DNA of 57,426 nt from a bacterium (GTDB lineage: Bacteria > Babelota > Babeliae > Babelales > UASB340). Location: the NCBI GenBank assembly GCA_030629005.1, contig DAOVPV010000001.1, positions 1 to 57,426 on the forward strand, written 5' to 3'. Under the pieces are notes generated by a model. That model made no database searches. It was not told the DNA's origin and was given only the letters and a program-made list of their open reading frames with translations. Of this stretch, positions 36,310-47,464 are shown piece by piece. The stretch's first letter is position 1, and the number at the start of each line of letters is the position of its first letter. Position numbers and translations under genes: made by a program.

Positions 36310-38226
36310 TTATTCTACAGTAACAGATTTTGCCAAATTTCTAGGCTTATCGATTGGACGCCCTAATCTCTTTGTTATTTCATAAACAAAAAACTGCATT
36401 ACACCAGTACAAGCAAGCGGTGCTAACAATGGATTAACTTTAGGCAAAACAAATGCATAATCAGCTAAACCAATTAACTCATTTTGCCCTTCAAAAGCAA
36501 AAACAACTAAATGCCCGGAACGTGCTTTAACTTCTTGAGCGTTAGAAAGCAACTTTTTATAAATAATTTCATCTAATGCCGAAAACAAAACAACCGGCGT
36601 CGTTTCATCTATTAACGCAATAGGACCATGCTTTAATTCTCCAGCAGGATAACTTTGTGCAAAAATATAAGAAATCTCTTTTAACTTTAATGCAGCTTCC
36701 ATAGCCATTGGATAACTAATATGCCGACCTAAGAAAATATATTTATCGTAAGCCGAATATTTCTCTGCTAGCCCATTAGAAATTTCCCACTTATAATTTT
36801 CTATAGCCATTTCTAAAACTTGAGAAACCATAAACAAATCTTCTTCAGCACTCTTCATTTCTTGCAAGGTGATTTTTTCAAGCTCCAAAGCAATTCGGTT
36901 AGCTAAAATAAAAAGAATCGACTGTTGAGCCGAAAATGCCTTTGTAGAAGCAACAGATATTTCAGGACCAGCTTGCATAGGCAAAAATCCACTTGATTCC
37001 TGAACCATTGTGCTTGATGGCACATTTGTAATAACTACAGTTGGAACATTATGAGATTTCACAAGCCTTAAAGCTTGTAACGTATCTGCAGTTTCTCCCG
37101 ACTGCGAAAGAAATATAAAGATAGAATCTTTCTCTTTAAAAAATGGCATATAACAAAATTCTGAAGCCAAATAAACTGACGTTTGAATATTACTTATAGA
37201 CTCAAAGAAAAACTGGCCAATTTTACAAGCATGCCAAGATGTGCCTGCGGCAATTAAATTAATTTTTTTAAGATTTTTAACAGTCTTTAAAGATAATCCC
37301 AACTGTTGCCAAATTCTATCCTGATATTCAATATCCAACTGATACTTCAAGGCATTCCCTAAATCATCGCTAGCGGACAACTTTGAATCAGTACCAACAA
37401 GTCTGTAAAAATTAACAATCTTATCTATGACCTTTTTTTGTTCGTATATTTCTTTGAGCATAAAATGTTCGAAACCGTCCTTACTAACATCGACAAATGC
37501 TAAGTTCGATTCTTGCCAGACCGGCAACAAAGACTTACCAGAAAAATCCAATAACTGAATCGAGTTTTTATTTATTACGGCAATACTATCTTCCGGCATA
37601 AAAGCAAACTCATCCACTTTATCAGAAAACGCGATTACATCTGACGCAACAAAGAAACCTTTTTTTTGTCTCCCCAAAACAAGTGGCGAATTATGCCTTA
37701 TAACAAGTAACTGATCTGGAAGCTCTTCAATAAGTACGACAATGGAATAAGCCCCTTTAATTTTTTTAACCAACTCAATAGTCGCTTTTTTTACAGACTT
37801 ATAAATATCAAACAAAGAACTAAAATAATGAACCAAAACTTCTGAATCGGTTTTAGACAAAAACTTGTGACCCTGAGCAATAAGCTCATTTCTTAAAGAC
37901 TCATGTTCCTCTATAATGCCATTATGAACAAGCGCAATATTACCCTTACAGTTAAAATGAGGATGCGCATTCGCTTCATTTACAACGCCATGAGTGGCCC
38001 AACGAGTGTGCCCTATGCCAGAAAAACCGTCTTCATCAAAAACAGATAACTCTTTAGCCAAATTAGCAACAGTCCCTGTCCTTTTCAAATAACTCAGGCA
38101 CGCTGCTTTCTCATTTACAAAAACAAATCCCGCAGAATCATACCCTCGATATTCAAGCCGTTGCATTCCGCCAAGAACCAAATCCTTGCAGTGTGACTTC
38201 CCAATATAACCAACTATCCCACACAT
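36310..38226 (-). CDS. glmS: Glutamine-fructose-6-phosphate aminotransferase (isomerizing)
   Basis: 638 residues, slightly longer than the usual 610. The N-terminal glutaminase begins MCGIVGYIG with nucleophile Cys2, then YRGYDSAG, GIGHTRWATHGVVNEANAHPH and LVHNGIIEEH. Two SIS domains follow (IFLSQSGETADTLQALR, GRHISYPMAMEAALKLKEISYIFAQSYPAGELKHGPIALID). The C-terminus DKPRNLAKSVTVE is diagnostic. GlmS makes glucosamine-6-phosphate for murein and LPS. No glmS ribozyme is visible in the short upstream gap. Confidence 0.97.
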   Translation of the reverse strand: MCGIVGYIGKSHCKDLVLGGMQRLEYRGYDSAGFVFVNEKAACLSYLKRTGTVANLAKELSVFDEDGFSGIGHTRWATHGVVNEANAHPHFNCKGNIALVHNGIIEEHESLRNELIAQGHKFLSKTDSEVLVHYFSSLFDIYKSVKKATIELVKKIKGAYSIVVLIEELPDQLLVIRHNSPLVLGRQKKGFFVASDVIAFSDKVDEFAFMPEDSIAVINKNSIQLLDFSGKSLLPVWQESNLAFVDVSKDGFEHFMLKEIYEQKKVIDKIVNFYRLVGTDSKLSASDDLGNALKYQLDIEYQDRIWQQLGLSLKTVKNLKKINLIAAGTSWHACKIGQFFFESISNIQTSVYLASEFCYMPFFKEKDSIFIFLSQSGETADTLQALRLVKSHNVPTVVITNVPSSTMVQESSGFLPMQAGPEISVASTKAFSAQQSILFILANRIALELEKITLQEMKSAEEDLFMVSQVLEMAIENYKWEISNGLAEKYSAYDKYIFLGRHISYPMAMEAALKLKEISYIFAQSYPAGELKHGPIALIDETTPVVLFSALDEIIYKKLLSNAQEVKARSGHLVVFAFEGQNELIGLADYAFVLPKVNPLLAPLACTGVMQFFVYEITKRLGRPIDKPRNLAKSVTVE

Positions 38227-38283
38227 AAACTCTCCTGGGCATAGAATTTCGTATAAAATAAAAAATAATAGTTAGAACGTGAA

Positions 38284-38688
38284 TTAACGCTTTACAAATT
38301 GGAACTTGCGCCTAGCAGCTTTTTGACCATATTTTTTACGTTCTTTAAGCCTAGAGTCGACAGTTAAAAGATTGTATTCACGCAATTTTGGTCTTAATTC
38401 AGAATCAAAAGACAACAAAGCTCGACTTATAGCCAACTGAACAGCACCTGCCTGACCAGCCTTGCCACCACCATTAACATTTACATTCAAGTTTACGGAA
38501 GAGCCTTTACCTGAAATCTCACCAGGTAAAACAACCGTGTCTCGCGTAATTTTGGTATCAAAATAAGATTCATAGCTCATACCATTTACCAAAATATCAC
38601 CTTTACCATCCTTTAACCAAGCTCTGGCTACGGAAGATTTACGACGACCAACTCCATGAAAATTATTAACCGATGATGTTTTTTTCAT
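38284..38688 (-). CDS. rpsI: 30S ribosomal protein S9
   Basis: 134 residues. Typical features are GVGRRKSSVARAWLKDGKGDILVNG, NVNGGGKAGQAGAVQLAISRALL and the basic tail DSRLKERKKYGQKAARRKFQFVKR, which reaches the P-site. In most bacteria rplM (L13) lies directly upstream; here that place is taken by repeat hairpins and tRNA-Thr, so rplM must be elsewhere or lost. Confidence 0.97.
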   Translation of the reverse strand: MKKTSSVNNFHGVGRRKSSVARAWLKDGKGDILVNGMSYESYFDTKITRDTVVLPGEISGKGSSVNLNVNVNGGGKAGQAGAVQLAISRALLSFDSELRPKLREYNLLTVDSRLKERKKYGQKAARRKFQFVKR

Positions 38689-38803
38689 AATTTCTCAAAA
38701 ATTAAACAGTAAACTTATATTAAAATAAATACAATACTAGGCTTTTATATTACAAAAGCTACAAATTTTGTCAAAACAAAAAAAATCCCATTTGGACTAA
38801 AAG

Positions 38804-38834
38804 GCCCTACTACGCTCTTCGAGCTACGAAGGGC
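38804..38834. repeat. GCCCTACTWCGCTC/GAGCTACGAAGGGC hairpin, copy 4
   Basis: GCCCTACTACGCTC-TTC-GAGCTACGAAGGGC. The flanking AGACTTCGCAAA is shared with copy 2 at 27690. It lies between tRNA-Thr(CGT) and rpsI. Confidence 0.8.
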
Positions 38835-38895
38835 AGACTTCGCAAAATGTATACATATCAAATTATTAAAAAAAGTCCCTTAAAAAACTGGCCTA

Positions 38896-38921
38896 CCATA
38901 CGAAGCCTTGGCGAAGTATGG
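38896..38921. repeat. CCAT...ATGG hairpin overlapping the tRNA-Thr(CGT) CCA end
   Basis: The 26 bases are identical to those at 27787-27812 next to tRNA-Gly, although the two tRNAs differ. The CCA of the tRNA forms the first arm. Confidence 0.8.
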
Positions 38922-38993
38922 AGCCGGAGATCGGATTTGAACCGACGACCTATTGATTACGAATCAATCGCTCTACCACTGAGCTACACCGGC
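38919..38993 (-). tRNA. tRNA-Thr (anticodon CGT)
   Basis: Acceptor GCCGGTG / CTCCGGC (with a U-U mismatch at the sixth pair), anticodon arm ATTGA-TTCGTAA-TCAAT, T-arm GTCGG-TTCAAAT-CCGAT and an encoded CCA. It is the third threonine tRNA in the window, after GGT and TGT. It starts three bases after the stop of the DksA-type gene. Confidence 0.93.
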
Positions 38994-38996
38994 AAA

Positions 38997-39341
38997 TTAA
39001 CCCTCTGCAGCTTCCTGACAAACAATGCATCTGGCCGCATAGGGAAAAGTTTCCAATCTCTTAGATGATATAGGTTCTCCGCAATCTACGCAAACCCCAT
39101 ATTCACTCTTATCCAACCGATGGAGTGCATCATCAATAAGCTTCAACTCATCAATATCTGTCTTTTCCAATGAAGTCTTTACATTTTCAAGCGTCAAAGA
39201 TAAAGCCTCATCACCACTATCTTGCACCTGACCATCCGAAACCTCTTGATGTGTAAGCTCATCAAGATCTTGCGTCATCTCTTCTCTTCTCTCAAGAAGT
39301 TTCTTTTTTATCTTCTGTAAAGCTGCAACTCTTTCTTTCAT
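38997..39341 (-). CDS. DksA/TraR-family zinc-finger protein
   Basis: 114 residues. A helical N-terminal half (ALQKIKKKLLERREEMTQDLDELTHQ) ends in the C4 zinc finger CVDCGEPISSKRLETFPYAARCIVCQE. DksA-like proteins enter the RNA polymerase secondary channel; with ppGpp the true DksA controls rRNA promoters. At 114 residues it is shorter than E. coli DksA (151), so a TraR/YocK-like relative is equally possible. It starts one base after the tadA stop and is followed at once by tRNA-Thr, so all three may be cotranscribed. Confidence 0.85.
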   Translation of the reverse strand: MKERVAALQKIKKKLLERREEMTQDLDELTHQEVSDGQVQDSGDEALSLTLENVKTSLEKTDIDELKLIDDALHRLDKSEYGVCVDCGEPISSKRLETFPYAARCIVCQEAAEG

Positions 39342-39342
39342 A

Positions 39343-39843
39343 CTAACCCTTTTTCTTCTTTTTAGTCTTTCTCAAACTTTTAAAAAACTTTTTCAGAATA
39401 TCAACACTTTCAATCTCTTTCAACCCTCCAATAATATTTATCCTTCGAAAATATAATTTATGTTCTTTAGCTTGCCCTATTCCTGAGCCAAACTCACCGC
39501 AAGAGGCTCCAAAAAATAAATTCTTAATTCTACTCAACTGAACTAAACCAAAACACATTAAACAAGGCTCTAATGTTACATAAATAGAACAGTCATCTAA
39601 ACGCCAAGTCCCCAATTTTTTACACGCTTTTTGAATTGCCAAAACTTCTGCATGCCCGGCCTGACAACCGTTATTTTCTGTTTTATTGTATGCACGAGCC
39701 AGAACTTTTCCATTTTTATCAACAACAACTGCACCAATAGGTACTTCATTTTTCTTTAAGGCTACTACTGCCTGCTTTAAAGCTTTATTCATAAAAACAA
39801 TATTATTTATATCTTTATTAGTATCTTTATTAGTATCTTTCAT
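39343..39843 (-). CDS. tadA: tRNA-specific adenosine deaminase
   Basis: 166 residues from the ATG at 39843; a later ATG at 39792 would begin at the conserved domain (MNKALKQAVVALKKNEVPIGAVVV) and is an alternative. The deaminase motifs are GHAEVLAI and LEPCLMCFGL, with a zinc-binding His and two Cys. TadA converts A34 to inosine in tRNA-Arg(ACG). The N-terminal 16 residues repeat DTNK and are encoded by a 12-base direct repeat (GATACTAATAAA). The C-terminus is very basic (KFFKSLRKTKKKKKG). Confidence 0.92.
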   Translation of the reverse strand: MKDTNKDTNKDINNIVFMNKALKQAVVALKKNEVPIGAVVVDKNGKVLARAYNKTENNGCQAGHAEVLAIQKACKKLGTWRLDDCSIYVTLEPCLMCFGLVQLSRIKNLFFGASCGEFGSGIGQAKEHKLYFRRINIIGGLKEIESVDILKKFFKSLRKTKKKKKG

Positions 39844-39977
39844 AGCCGAGAGTTTATAAAAAGTTTTAAAAAAAACAATACACATTCAAAATATATTCAA
39901 GATTTTCATAAAATTTGCATTAAATAGCAATCAAAAATAAATTTAAAAAAATAAAAGCTATTTTTGAGATATTTTCA

Positions 39978-39998
39978 TCGAAAGAAACATTTAATATT
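39978..39998 (+). repeat. Copy 3 (diverged) of the recurrent motif
   Basis: TCGAAAGAAACATTTAATAT matches the copies at 3589 and 29385 with two substitutions. It lies about 190 bases upstream of gyrB. Confidence 0.55.
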
Positions 39999-40066
39999 AA
40001 TGAATATAAAAAATAAAAAAAAACATAATAATATTGCATAAAAAAAATATTTTTTACTATATTTAA

Positions 40067-42637
<2,571 letters not shown>

Positions 42638-42670
42638 TCTTTATTTTAATATATAACTATAAAAAAAGAT

Positions 42671-42697
42671 GGCCGGATGTTTCCGGCCTATTTTTTA
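42671..42697 (+). terminator. Rho-independent terminator of gyrB
   Basis: GGCCGGA / TCCGGCC around a 4-base loop, followed by TATTTTTTATT. Confidence 0.9.
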
Positions 42698-42802
42698 TTA
42701 ACGATTTCTTTTAAACATTTTTTTAATTTTTTTAAACCAACCAAAACTTAAACAACTAGACCTATCTATTCTCCTAAAAGCAACATCATCAGCATCAGAA
42801 TT

Positions 42803-44293
42803 TCACCTCAAAACAACTTCCGGATCAAAATCATACCAAACACCATCATCTTCCAAACCTTCAACTTCTTCCAATCGATCAAAACCCGCCTCAAATTCAT
42901 CGATTCCACCTAAATCCAAATCTTCATCAATATCTACAGAATCTTCAGGAACAATTGAAGGAGAAGCAGATATTCCGCCTGATATTTCAAGATAATCCGA
43001 TTCATCACCAATATCACCAATCAAGTCTTCGTCTAAGTCTTCGATTTCATTCATTCGAGTTTCTAGCCACGATGGTCTATAAAAATGTTTTCTTGTATCA
43101 TACATACAACTTCCATTATATATTCCACGATCTGGATCTAAACCAAAATTTTGTATATGTCTTATAAACTTCGTACCATTTTCAAACGGTTTTTCATACA
43201 CACCGAACTCATTAACACCTAATTTATAATGACTATGGCCAGCAATTAAAATATTTATACCTCTATTTATAAGATATTGGCTCAAATTACTAAATTTTAT
43301 AAATAATCCATGAGAATCCGAAAAATTACATTGATCCGGAAAACAATCTGCCCAAAGCATCGGATTTTGAGAATCTATAGTTAATGAATCATATATTGGA
43401 AATAAATCTACATCAAAATCCAAAACAGTCAGAAACTCTCCAAAATTAACACCAGGCTGAACGCTACCATGAACAAATTGTACAATCTTGTTTCTACTAA
43501 TAACAAAGCCCATAACAGGCAATCTTTTTAAAATATTTATGGTTTTAAAAAACATAGAATCAGTAAAAGTAGTATTTTCAGCAATCCGCTCAAATATTTT
43601 AAATCCAAAATCAATATCCCCTAAACCTAAACCAAAAGACTGACTAGAAGACAATTCAATATCTTCAAAAGCAGAGAATGTTTCTAGTAAAAAACCATAA
43701 ATACCGGAAGTTTCATATGTTTCATGATTTCCACGAAGCAATAAAACCTTATCTCTATTTTTGTTAAATAAAGAAATAATTAGAAACAAAACTTCTAAGC
43801 CACTACTTCCTCTATCTATATAATCTCCAGTAAAAGCTATAACGTTATTACCAAGAACATTTAATTCCCGATCTATAACTTTATTTTTATACAAATATCT
43901 CAAACCCATTACTAAGTGATAAATGCTACCATGAATATCACCCATAGAATAAATAGTCGTATTTTTGGAAACAATCAACCTTTTTGCATAACTAAAAGAA
44001 TGTTCACGCGCAATGTTAGGAAAAATTTCTTTTTTATTGCAAAAATAAAGCCGAAACGCATCATCATCTGGCAAACCACCACAAACATCCTCTTCCAAAA
44101 AATCATTCAATTCATAAAGAGTTCTTAAAAGAGCTTCATCAAAGCCTTCTTCATCTGAAAACTTCATATCCCTTATAAGTTCTACACGATCATTAAAAAC
44201 TCGAGTCTCCAAAACTTCCGATAAATTTATAGAAAATATATTTGTATTTAAAGCAAAAATAACCAGATATAAACATATAATTTTTTTATTCAT
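42803..44293 (-). CDS. Exported PPP-type serine/threonine phosphatase (calcineurin-like fold)
   Basis: 496 residues from the ATG at 44293, which has AGGGA at a proper distance, unlike the ATG nine bases earlier. A signal peptide follows (MNKKIICLYLVIFALNTNIFS). The metal-binding motifs of the PPP family occur in order: GDIHG (118-122), GDYIDRG (156-162), GNHE (188-191), then VHGS and GHSH. These match PP1/PP2A-like and bacterial PrpA-like phosphatases. The last 80 residues are highly acidic and Gly/Asp-rich (DLDEDLIGDIGDESD, EDSVDIDEDLDLGG), resembling the acidic tail of the large exported protein at 5906. The substrate is unknown; a host phosphoprotein is an inference from export and family. 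Confidence 0.85.
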   Translation of the reverse strand: MNKKIICLYLVIFALNTNIFSINLSEVLETRVFNDRVELIRDMKFSDEEGFDEALLRTLYELNDFLEEDVCGGLPDDDAFRLYFCNKKEIFPNIAREHSFSYAKRLIVSKNTTIYSMGDIHGSIYHLVMGLRYLYKNKVIDRELNVLGNNVIAFTGDYIDRGSSGLEVLFLIISLFNKNRDKVLLLRGNHETYETSGIYGFLLETFSAFEDIELSSSQSFGLGLGDIDFGFKIFERIAENTTFTDSMFFKTINILKRLPVMGFVISRNKIVQFVHGSVQPGVNFGEFLTVLDFDVDLFPIYDSLTIDSQNPMLWADCFPDQCNFSDSHGLFIKFSNLSQYLINRGINILIAGHSHYKLGVNEFGVYEKPFENGTKFIRHIQNFGLDPDRGIYNGSCMYDTRKHFYRPSWLETRMNEIEDLDEDLIGDIGDESDYLEISGGISASPSIVPEDSVDIDEDLDLGGIDEFEAGFDRLEEVEGLEDDGVWYDFDPEVVLR

Positions 44294-44359
44294 AGATAAC
44301 ATCCCTAAAATGTGTTCCCAAAAAACAGCCCACCTCTTTTATATAAATTTTTTTTTACG

Positions 44360-45130
44360 CTAGTGAAGAAACGAATTTATTAATAATTCTTTGGCCTTAC
44401 AATAGTCAATCCCTCGACTTTGCATATAAAATAGTTGATTTTCATCAATTCTACTAAATGCTGCACCATGCTTACAAACAACATCCTGAGACTCAACTTC
44501 AAGAATCGGAGAACAAATTGCAACAGAAAAACAACCAAACATAAGACTTTTTGTGTCTTGTAAACTCTCAATTTTTTTTAAATCTTTATTAATTTTGATG
44601 GTATTTTTACTTAATAATTTCGCAAATTGAGATAAAGCCGATTTTACAACCAAATTACTCTTGGTACCAGAAGATACATGTTCTTGAATTGTTTCTAAAT
44701 TTAAGATATTTGTACCCGCACCATTGTAAGATATTTTTATATCAGCAACGGCATTTTGACCATCTAAAGTCACTTTTATATTTTTATTTATTTTATTATC
44801 TAATTCAGACTTTAAGCACTTATTACAAAAATATGAACAATCATGCAAACAATCAGTTTTAAAAACATACTCAAGTTTAGAGTTCTCATTCAAAATTATA
44901 TCTAAATCACTTGAAATAGAACCGACTTCTAAAAGATCATCTATTATTTTTATATCTACATTTGGAGCTATTTCTAATTTTAATCTTAAATCTTTTTTTA
45001 AATTAAAGTCTTTTATATTTTTTAAAATTATATCTTTAAGACTATTTTCCCTATCAACAATAGAATCAACATAAATATAATTACTATAACTTAGAGTTAA
45101 TTTATTATTTATTGGCAAACGAAACTTCAT
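44360..45130 (-). CDS. sufD: SufD-like component of the SUF iron-sulfur scaffold
   Basis: 256 residues, clearly shorter than typical SufD (about 420). The C-terminal part has the SufB/SufD family pattern: SLMFGCFSVAICSPILEVESQDVVCKHGAAFSRIDENQLFYMQSRGIDYCKAKELLINSFL. The N-terminal domain is reduced. The ATG overlaps the sufB stop by four bases, so translation is probably coupled. With SufB and SufC it would form the SufBC2D complex that assembles Fe-S clusters. No sufS, sufE or sufU is in the window. Confidence 0.85.
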   Translation of the reverse strand: MKFRLPINNKLTLSYSNYIYVDSIVDRENSLKDIILKNIKDFNLKKDLRLKLEIAPNVDIKIIDDLLEVGSISSDLDIILNENSKLEYVFKTDCLHDCSYFCNKCLKSELDNKINKNIKVTLDGQNAVADIKISYNGAGTNILNLETIQEHVSSGTKSNLVVKSALSQFAKLLSKNTIKINKDLKKIESLQDTKSLMFGCFSVAICSPILEVESQDVVCKHGAAFSRIDENQLFYMQSRGIDYCKAKELLINSFLH

Positions 45131-46530
45131 AATCGCCCTCCATCCAATTCCATATCCACAAGACGATTTATCTCCACGGCATATTCTGCCGGTAAATTTT
45201 TAACAAAAGAATCTATAAAACCATTTATAATTAATGCATTAGCATTCTTTTCACTAATACCACGGCTCATCAAATAAAAAATCTGTTCATCAGCAATCTT
45301 GCTCACTCTTGCCTCATGCCCCACGTCGGTATTATGCTCATTTACATCTAAAACAGGATAAGCATTTGCCTCAGAATTATCATCAACAATTAAAGAATCA
45401 CACTCCATGAAAGCTTTACAATTTACAGCACCTTTTACAATTTTTACTTTACCTCTAAAACTAGCAATACCACCATTACTACTTATAGACTTTGAAAGAA
45501 TTTTAGAAGTAGTATTTGAAGCTAAATGAATAGCCTTCGCTCCTGAATCTTGGTTCTGACCATTAAAACCAGCAACGGCTAAAGATAAGACAGATGTTTT
45601 TGCCCCAGAGCCTGCTAAAACAACAGATGGATATTTCATTGTGATTTTGCTACCAATATTTGCATCGATCCATTCTATAGATGAATTTTTATAAACAAAA
45701 GCCCTCTTGGTAACCAAATTATAAACATTTCCAGACCAATTCTGAACCGTATAATACTTAACAGAAGCACCCTCATTTACAATGATTTCAACAACTGCAC
45801 TATGAAGACTACTGCTAGAATAGTTATTGGCTGTACATCCTTCTACATAACTTACACTCGAATTTTTGGCTGCAATTATCAAAGTACGTTCAAATTGTCC
45901 CAAATTTTGTTCATTCATTCTATAATAAGCTTGTAGTGGAATTTCTATTTTCACATTTTCCGGTACATAAATAAAACTACCCCCACTCCAAACAGCACTA
46001 TTAAGCGCAGAAAATTTATTATCTTTATAATCTACTACAGTACCAAAATATTTTTTAAAAATTTCAGGATATTTTTTTAAAGCCATATCAGCACTTAAAA
46101 AAATAACACCTAAATCAGCCCATTCCTTTTTTAAGCTATGATATACAATTTCAGATTCATACTGCGCACCAAGCCCTGCAGAATATTTTTCTTCACTTTC
46201 GATAACACCTAAATCACTAAAACTTTGTTTAATTTCAGAAGCAACTTGCGACCATGATGAACTATTTTTAGACTTTGGATCAAGATAAAAACAAATTTTA
46301 TCCAAATTTAGACCATCTAAATTTGGACCCCAGCTTTGCATTTTTTTATTTTTAAAAAAATTGTAAGAATTTAGCCTATATTCAAGCATCCAAGATGGTT
46401 CACCTTTGAATTTAGAAATTTTTTTAATAATTTCTTCGTTTAAGCCAAACTCTCCAGAAATATTATTATCTGACGCATTACTTGAACACGTTTTTTGACA
46501 AGCTAGGCAACTATTGTCTTTCTTAAACAT
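45127..46530 (-). CDS. sufB: Fe-S cluster assembly scaffold SufB
   Basis: 467 residues. Diagnostic stretches are WMLEYRLNSYNFF near the start, VWSGGSFIYVPENVKIEIPLQAYYRMNEQNLGQFERTLIIA, SSLHSAVVEIIVNEGASVKYYTVQNWSGNVYNLVTKRA and DVGHEARVSKIADEQIFYLMSRGISEKNANALIINGFI. The core beta-helix is complete. An N-terminal Cys-rich lead (CLACQKTC, residues 8-15) is unusual and could bind metal. One base is shared with sufC and four with sufD. Confidence 0.95.
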   Translation of the reverse strand: MFKKDNSCLACQKTCSSNASDNNISGEFGLNEEIIKKISKFKGEPSWMLEYRLNSYNFFKNKKMQSWGPNLDGLNLDKICFYLDPKSKNSSSWSQVASEIKQSFSDLGVIESEEKYSAGLGAQYESEIVYHSLKKEWADLGVIFLSADMALKKYPEIFKKYFGTVVDYKDNKFSALNSAVWSGGSFIYVPENVKIEIPLQAYYRMNEQNLGQFERTLIIAAKNSSVSYVEGCTANNYSSSSLHSAVVEIIVNEGASVKYYTVQNWSGNVYNLVTKRAFVYKNSSIEWIDANIGSKITMKYPSVVLAGSGAKTSVLSLAVAGFNGQNQDSGAKAIHLASNTTSKILSKSISSNGGIASFRGKVKIVKGAVNCKAFMECDSLIVDDNSEANAYPVLDVNEHNTDVGHEARVSKIADEQIFYLMSRGISEKNANALIINGFIDSFVKNLPAEYAVEINRLVDMELDGGRL

Positions 46531-47267
46531 TAATAACCCTCCTGTTCTATCTTATGGGCTAAATACTTGTTTCCAGATAAAACTATTTTTCCATTTTTAA
46601 ATACATGAACAAAATCAGGCTCTAAAAATTTCAAAATATTAGAATAGTGAGTTATAACAATAATTGTCATATCTGGATTATTTTTTTTGATCTTGTTTAT
46701 ACCAGCACAAACTGTACATAAAGCATCAACATCTAAACCAGAATCCAACTCATCTAAAATAACAAATCGTGGCTGCAAGACAGCTAATTGTAAAACCTCA
46801 GTCTTCTTTTTCTCTCCACCAGAAAAACCTACATTTAAGCTTCTATCCAAGAATTTTGAATCTATATTTAATAATTCTATTTTTTCTTGTAAATATTTAT
46901 TAAAACCATCAAAGCTTAATGCCTTGTCTGTTTTATTATATAAAGCATTATAACTTTCTCTTAAAAATTTCTTTAAAGTAAGTCCCTCAATCTCATAGGG
47001 AGCCTGAAAGCTTAAAAATAAACCCTTCTTTGCTCGAACATCTACAGACAAATTGTTAAGCTCTTGGCCATCTAAAAGAATTTTGCCAGAAACAATATTA
47101 TACCCAGGCCTTCCAGCTAGGGTATAAGCCAAACTACTTTTTCCTGAGCCATTTGGCCCCATAATTGCGTGGATTTCGCCAGGCGTTATATTTAAATTAA
47201 CCCCATTCAAAACATGCTTATTATCGATAGAAACGATTAAATCTTTAATTTCTAATATCTTTTTCAC
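46530..47267 (-). CDS. sufC: Fe-S cluster assembly ATPase SufC
   Basis: 245 residues of ABC-ATPase type: Walker A GPNGSGKSSLAYTLAGRP, Q-loop SFQAPYEIEGLTLKKFLRESYNA, signature NVGFSGGEKKKTEVLQLAVLQP, Walker B FVILDELDSGLDVDAL and the switch His in VITHYSN. It powers the SufBC2D scaffold. It is the first gene of sufCBD, and its stop overlaps the sufB start. Confidence 0.96.
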   Translation of the reverse strand: MKKILEIKDLIVSIDNKHVLNGVNLNITPGEIHAIMGPNGSGKSSLAYTLAGRPGYNIVSGKILLDGQELNNLSVDVRAKKGLFLSFQAPYEIEGLTLKKFLRESYNALYNKTDKALSFDGFNKYLQEKIELLNIDSKFLDRSLNVGFSGGEKKKTEVLQLAVLQPRFVILDELDSGLDVDALCTVCAGINKIKKNNPDMTIIVITHYSNILKFLEPDFVHVFKNGKIVLSGNKYLAHKIEQEGY

Positions 47268-47342
47268 TATTTTTTGCCTATATATAAGTGGATCCAGTCC
47301 TAAACCTCTCTATTGCGGGGCACTAAACCCTAGAGAATAAAT

Positions 47343-47365
47343 ACATAATCAACAGTATAAGTTTA
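47343..47365. repeat. 23-base direct repeat, left copy
   Basis: Begins ACATAATCAACAGTATAAGT and continues TTA. An exact copy is at 48471-48493. The two flank the exported gene 47465-48430, and each lies next to a terminator hairpin. Confidence 0.9.
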
Positions 47366-47382
47366 TTCGATTTTTAAAAATA

Positions 47383-47410
47383 GAAAAAGGCCACACTTGT
47401 GGCCTTTTTC
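47383..47410 (-). terminator. Terminator of the exported gene to its right
   Basis: GAAAAAGGCCAC / GTGGCCTTTTTC, 12 bp with a 4-base loop; the minus strand continues TATTTTT. Confidence 0.88.
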
Positions 47411-47464
47411 TCACAATCTTGCTCAGATCCTTATAAAATATTTTTAATATTAATCATCCAGTTC

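Noticed and set aside
38227-38283. glmS ribozyme or riboswitch upstream of glmS
   Set aside because: The gap is only 57 bases before rpsI and shows no matching structure.
38847-39068. 73-codon plus-strand frame near tRNA-Thr(CGT)
   Set aside because: It is antisense to a well-formed tRNA and the end of the DksA-type gene.
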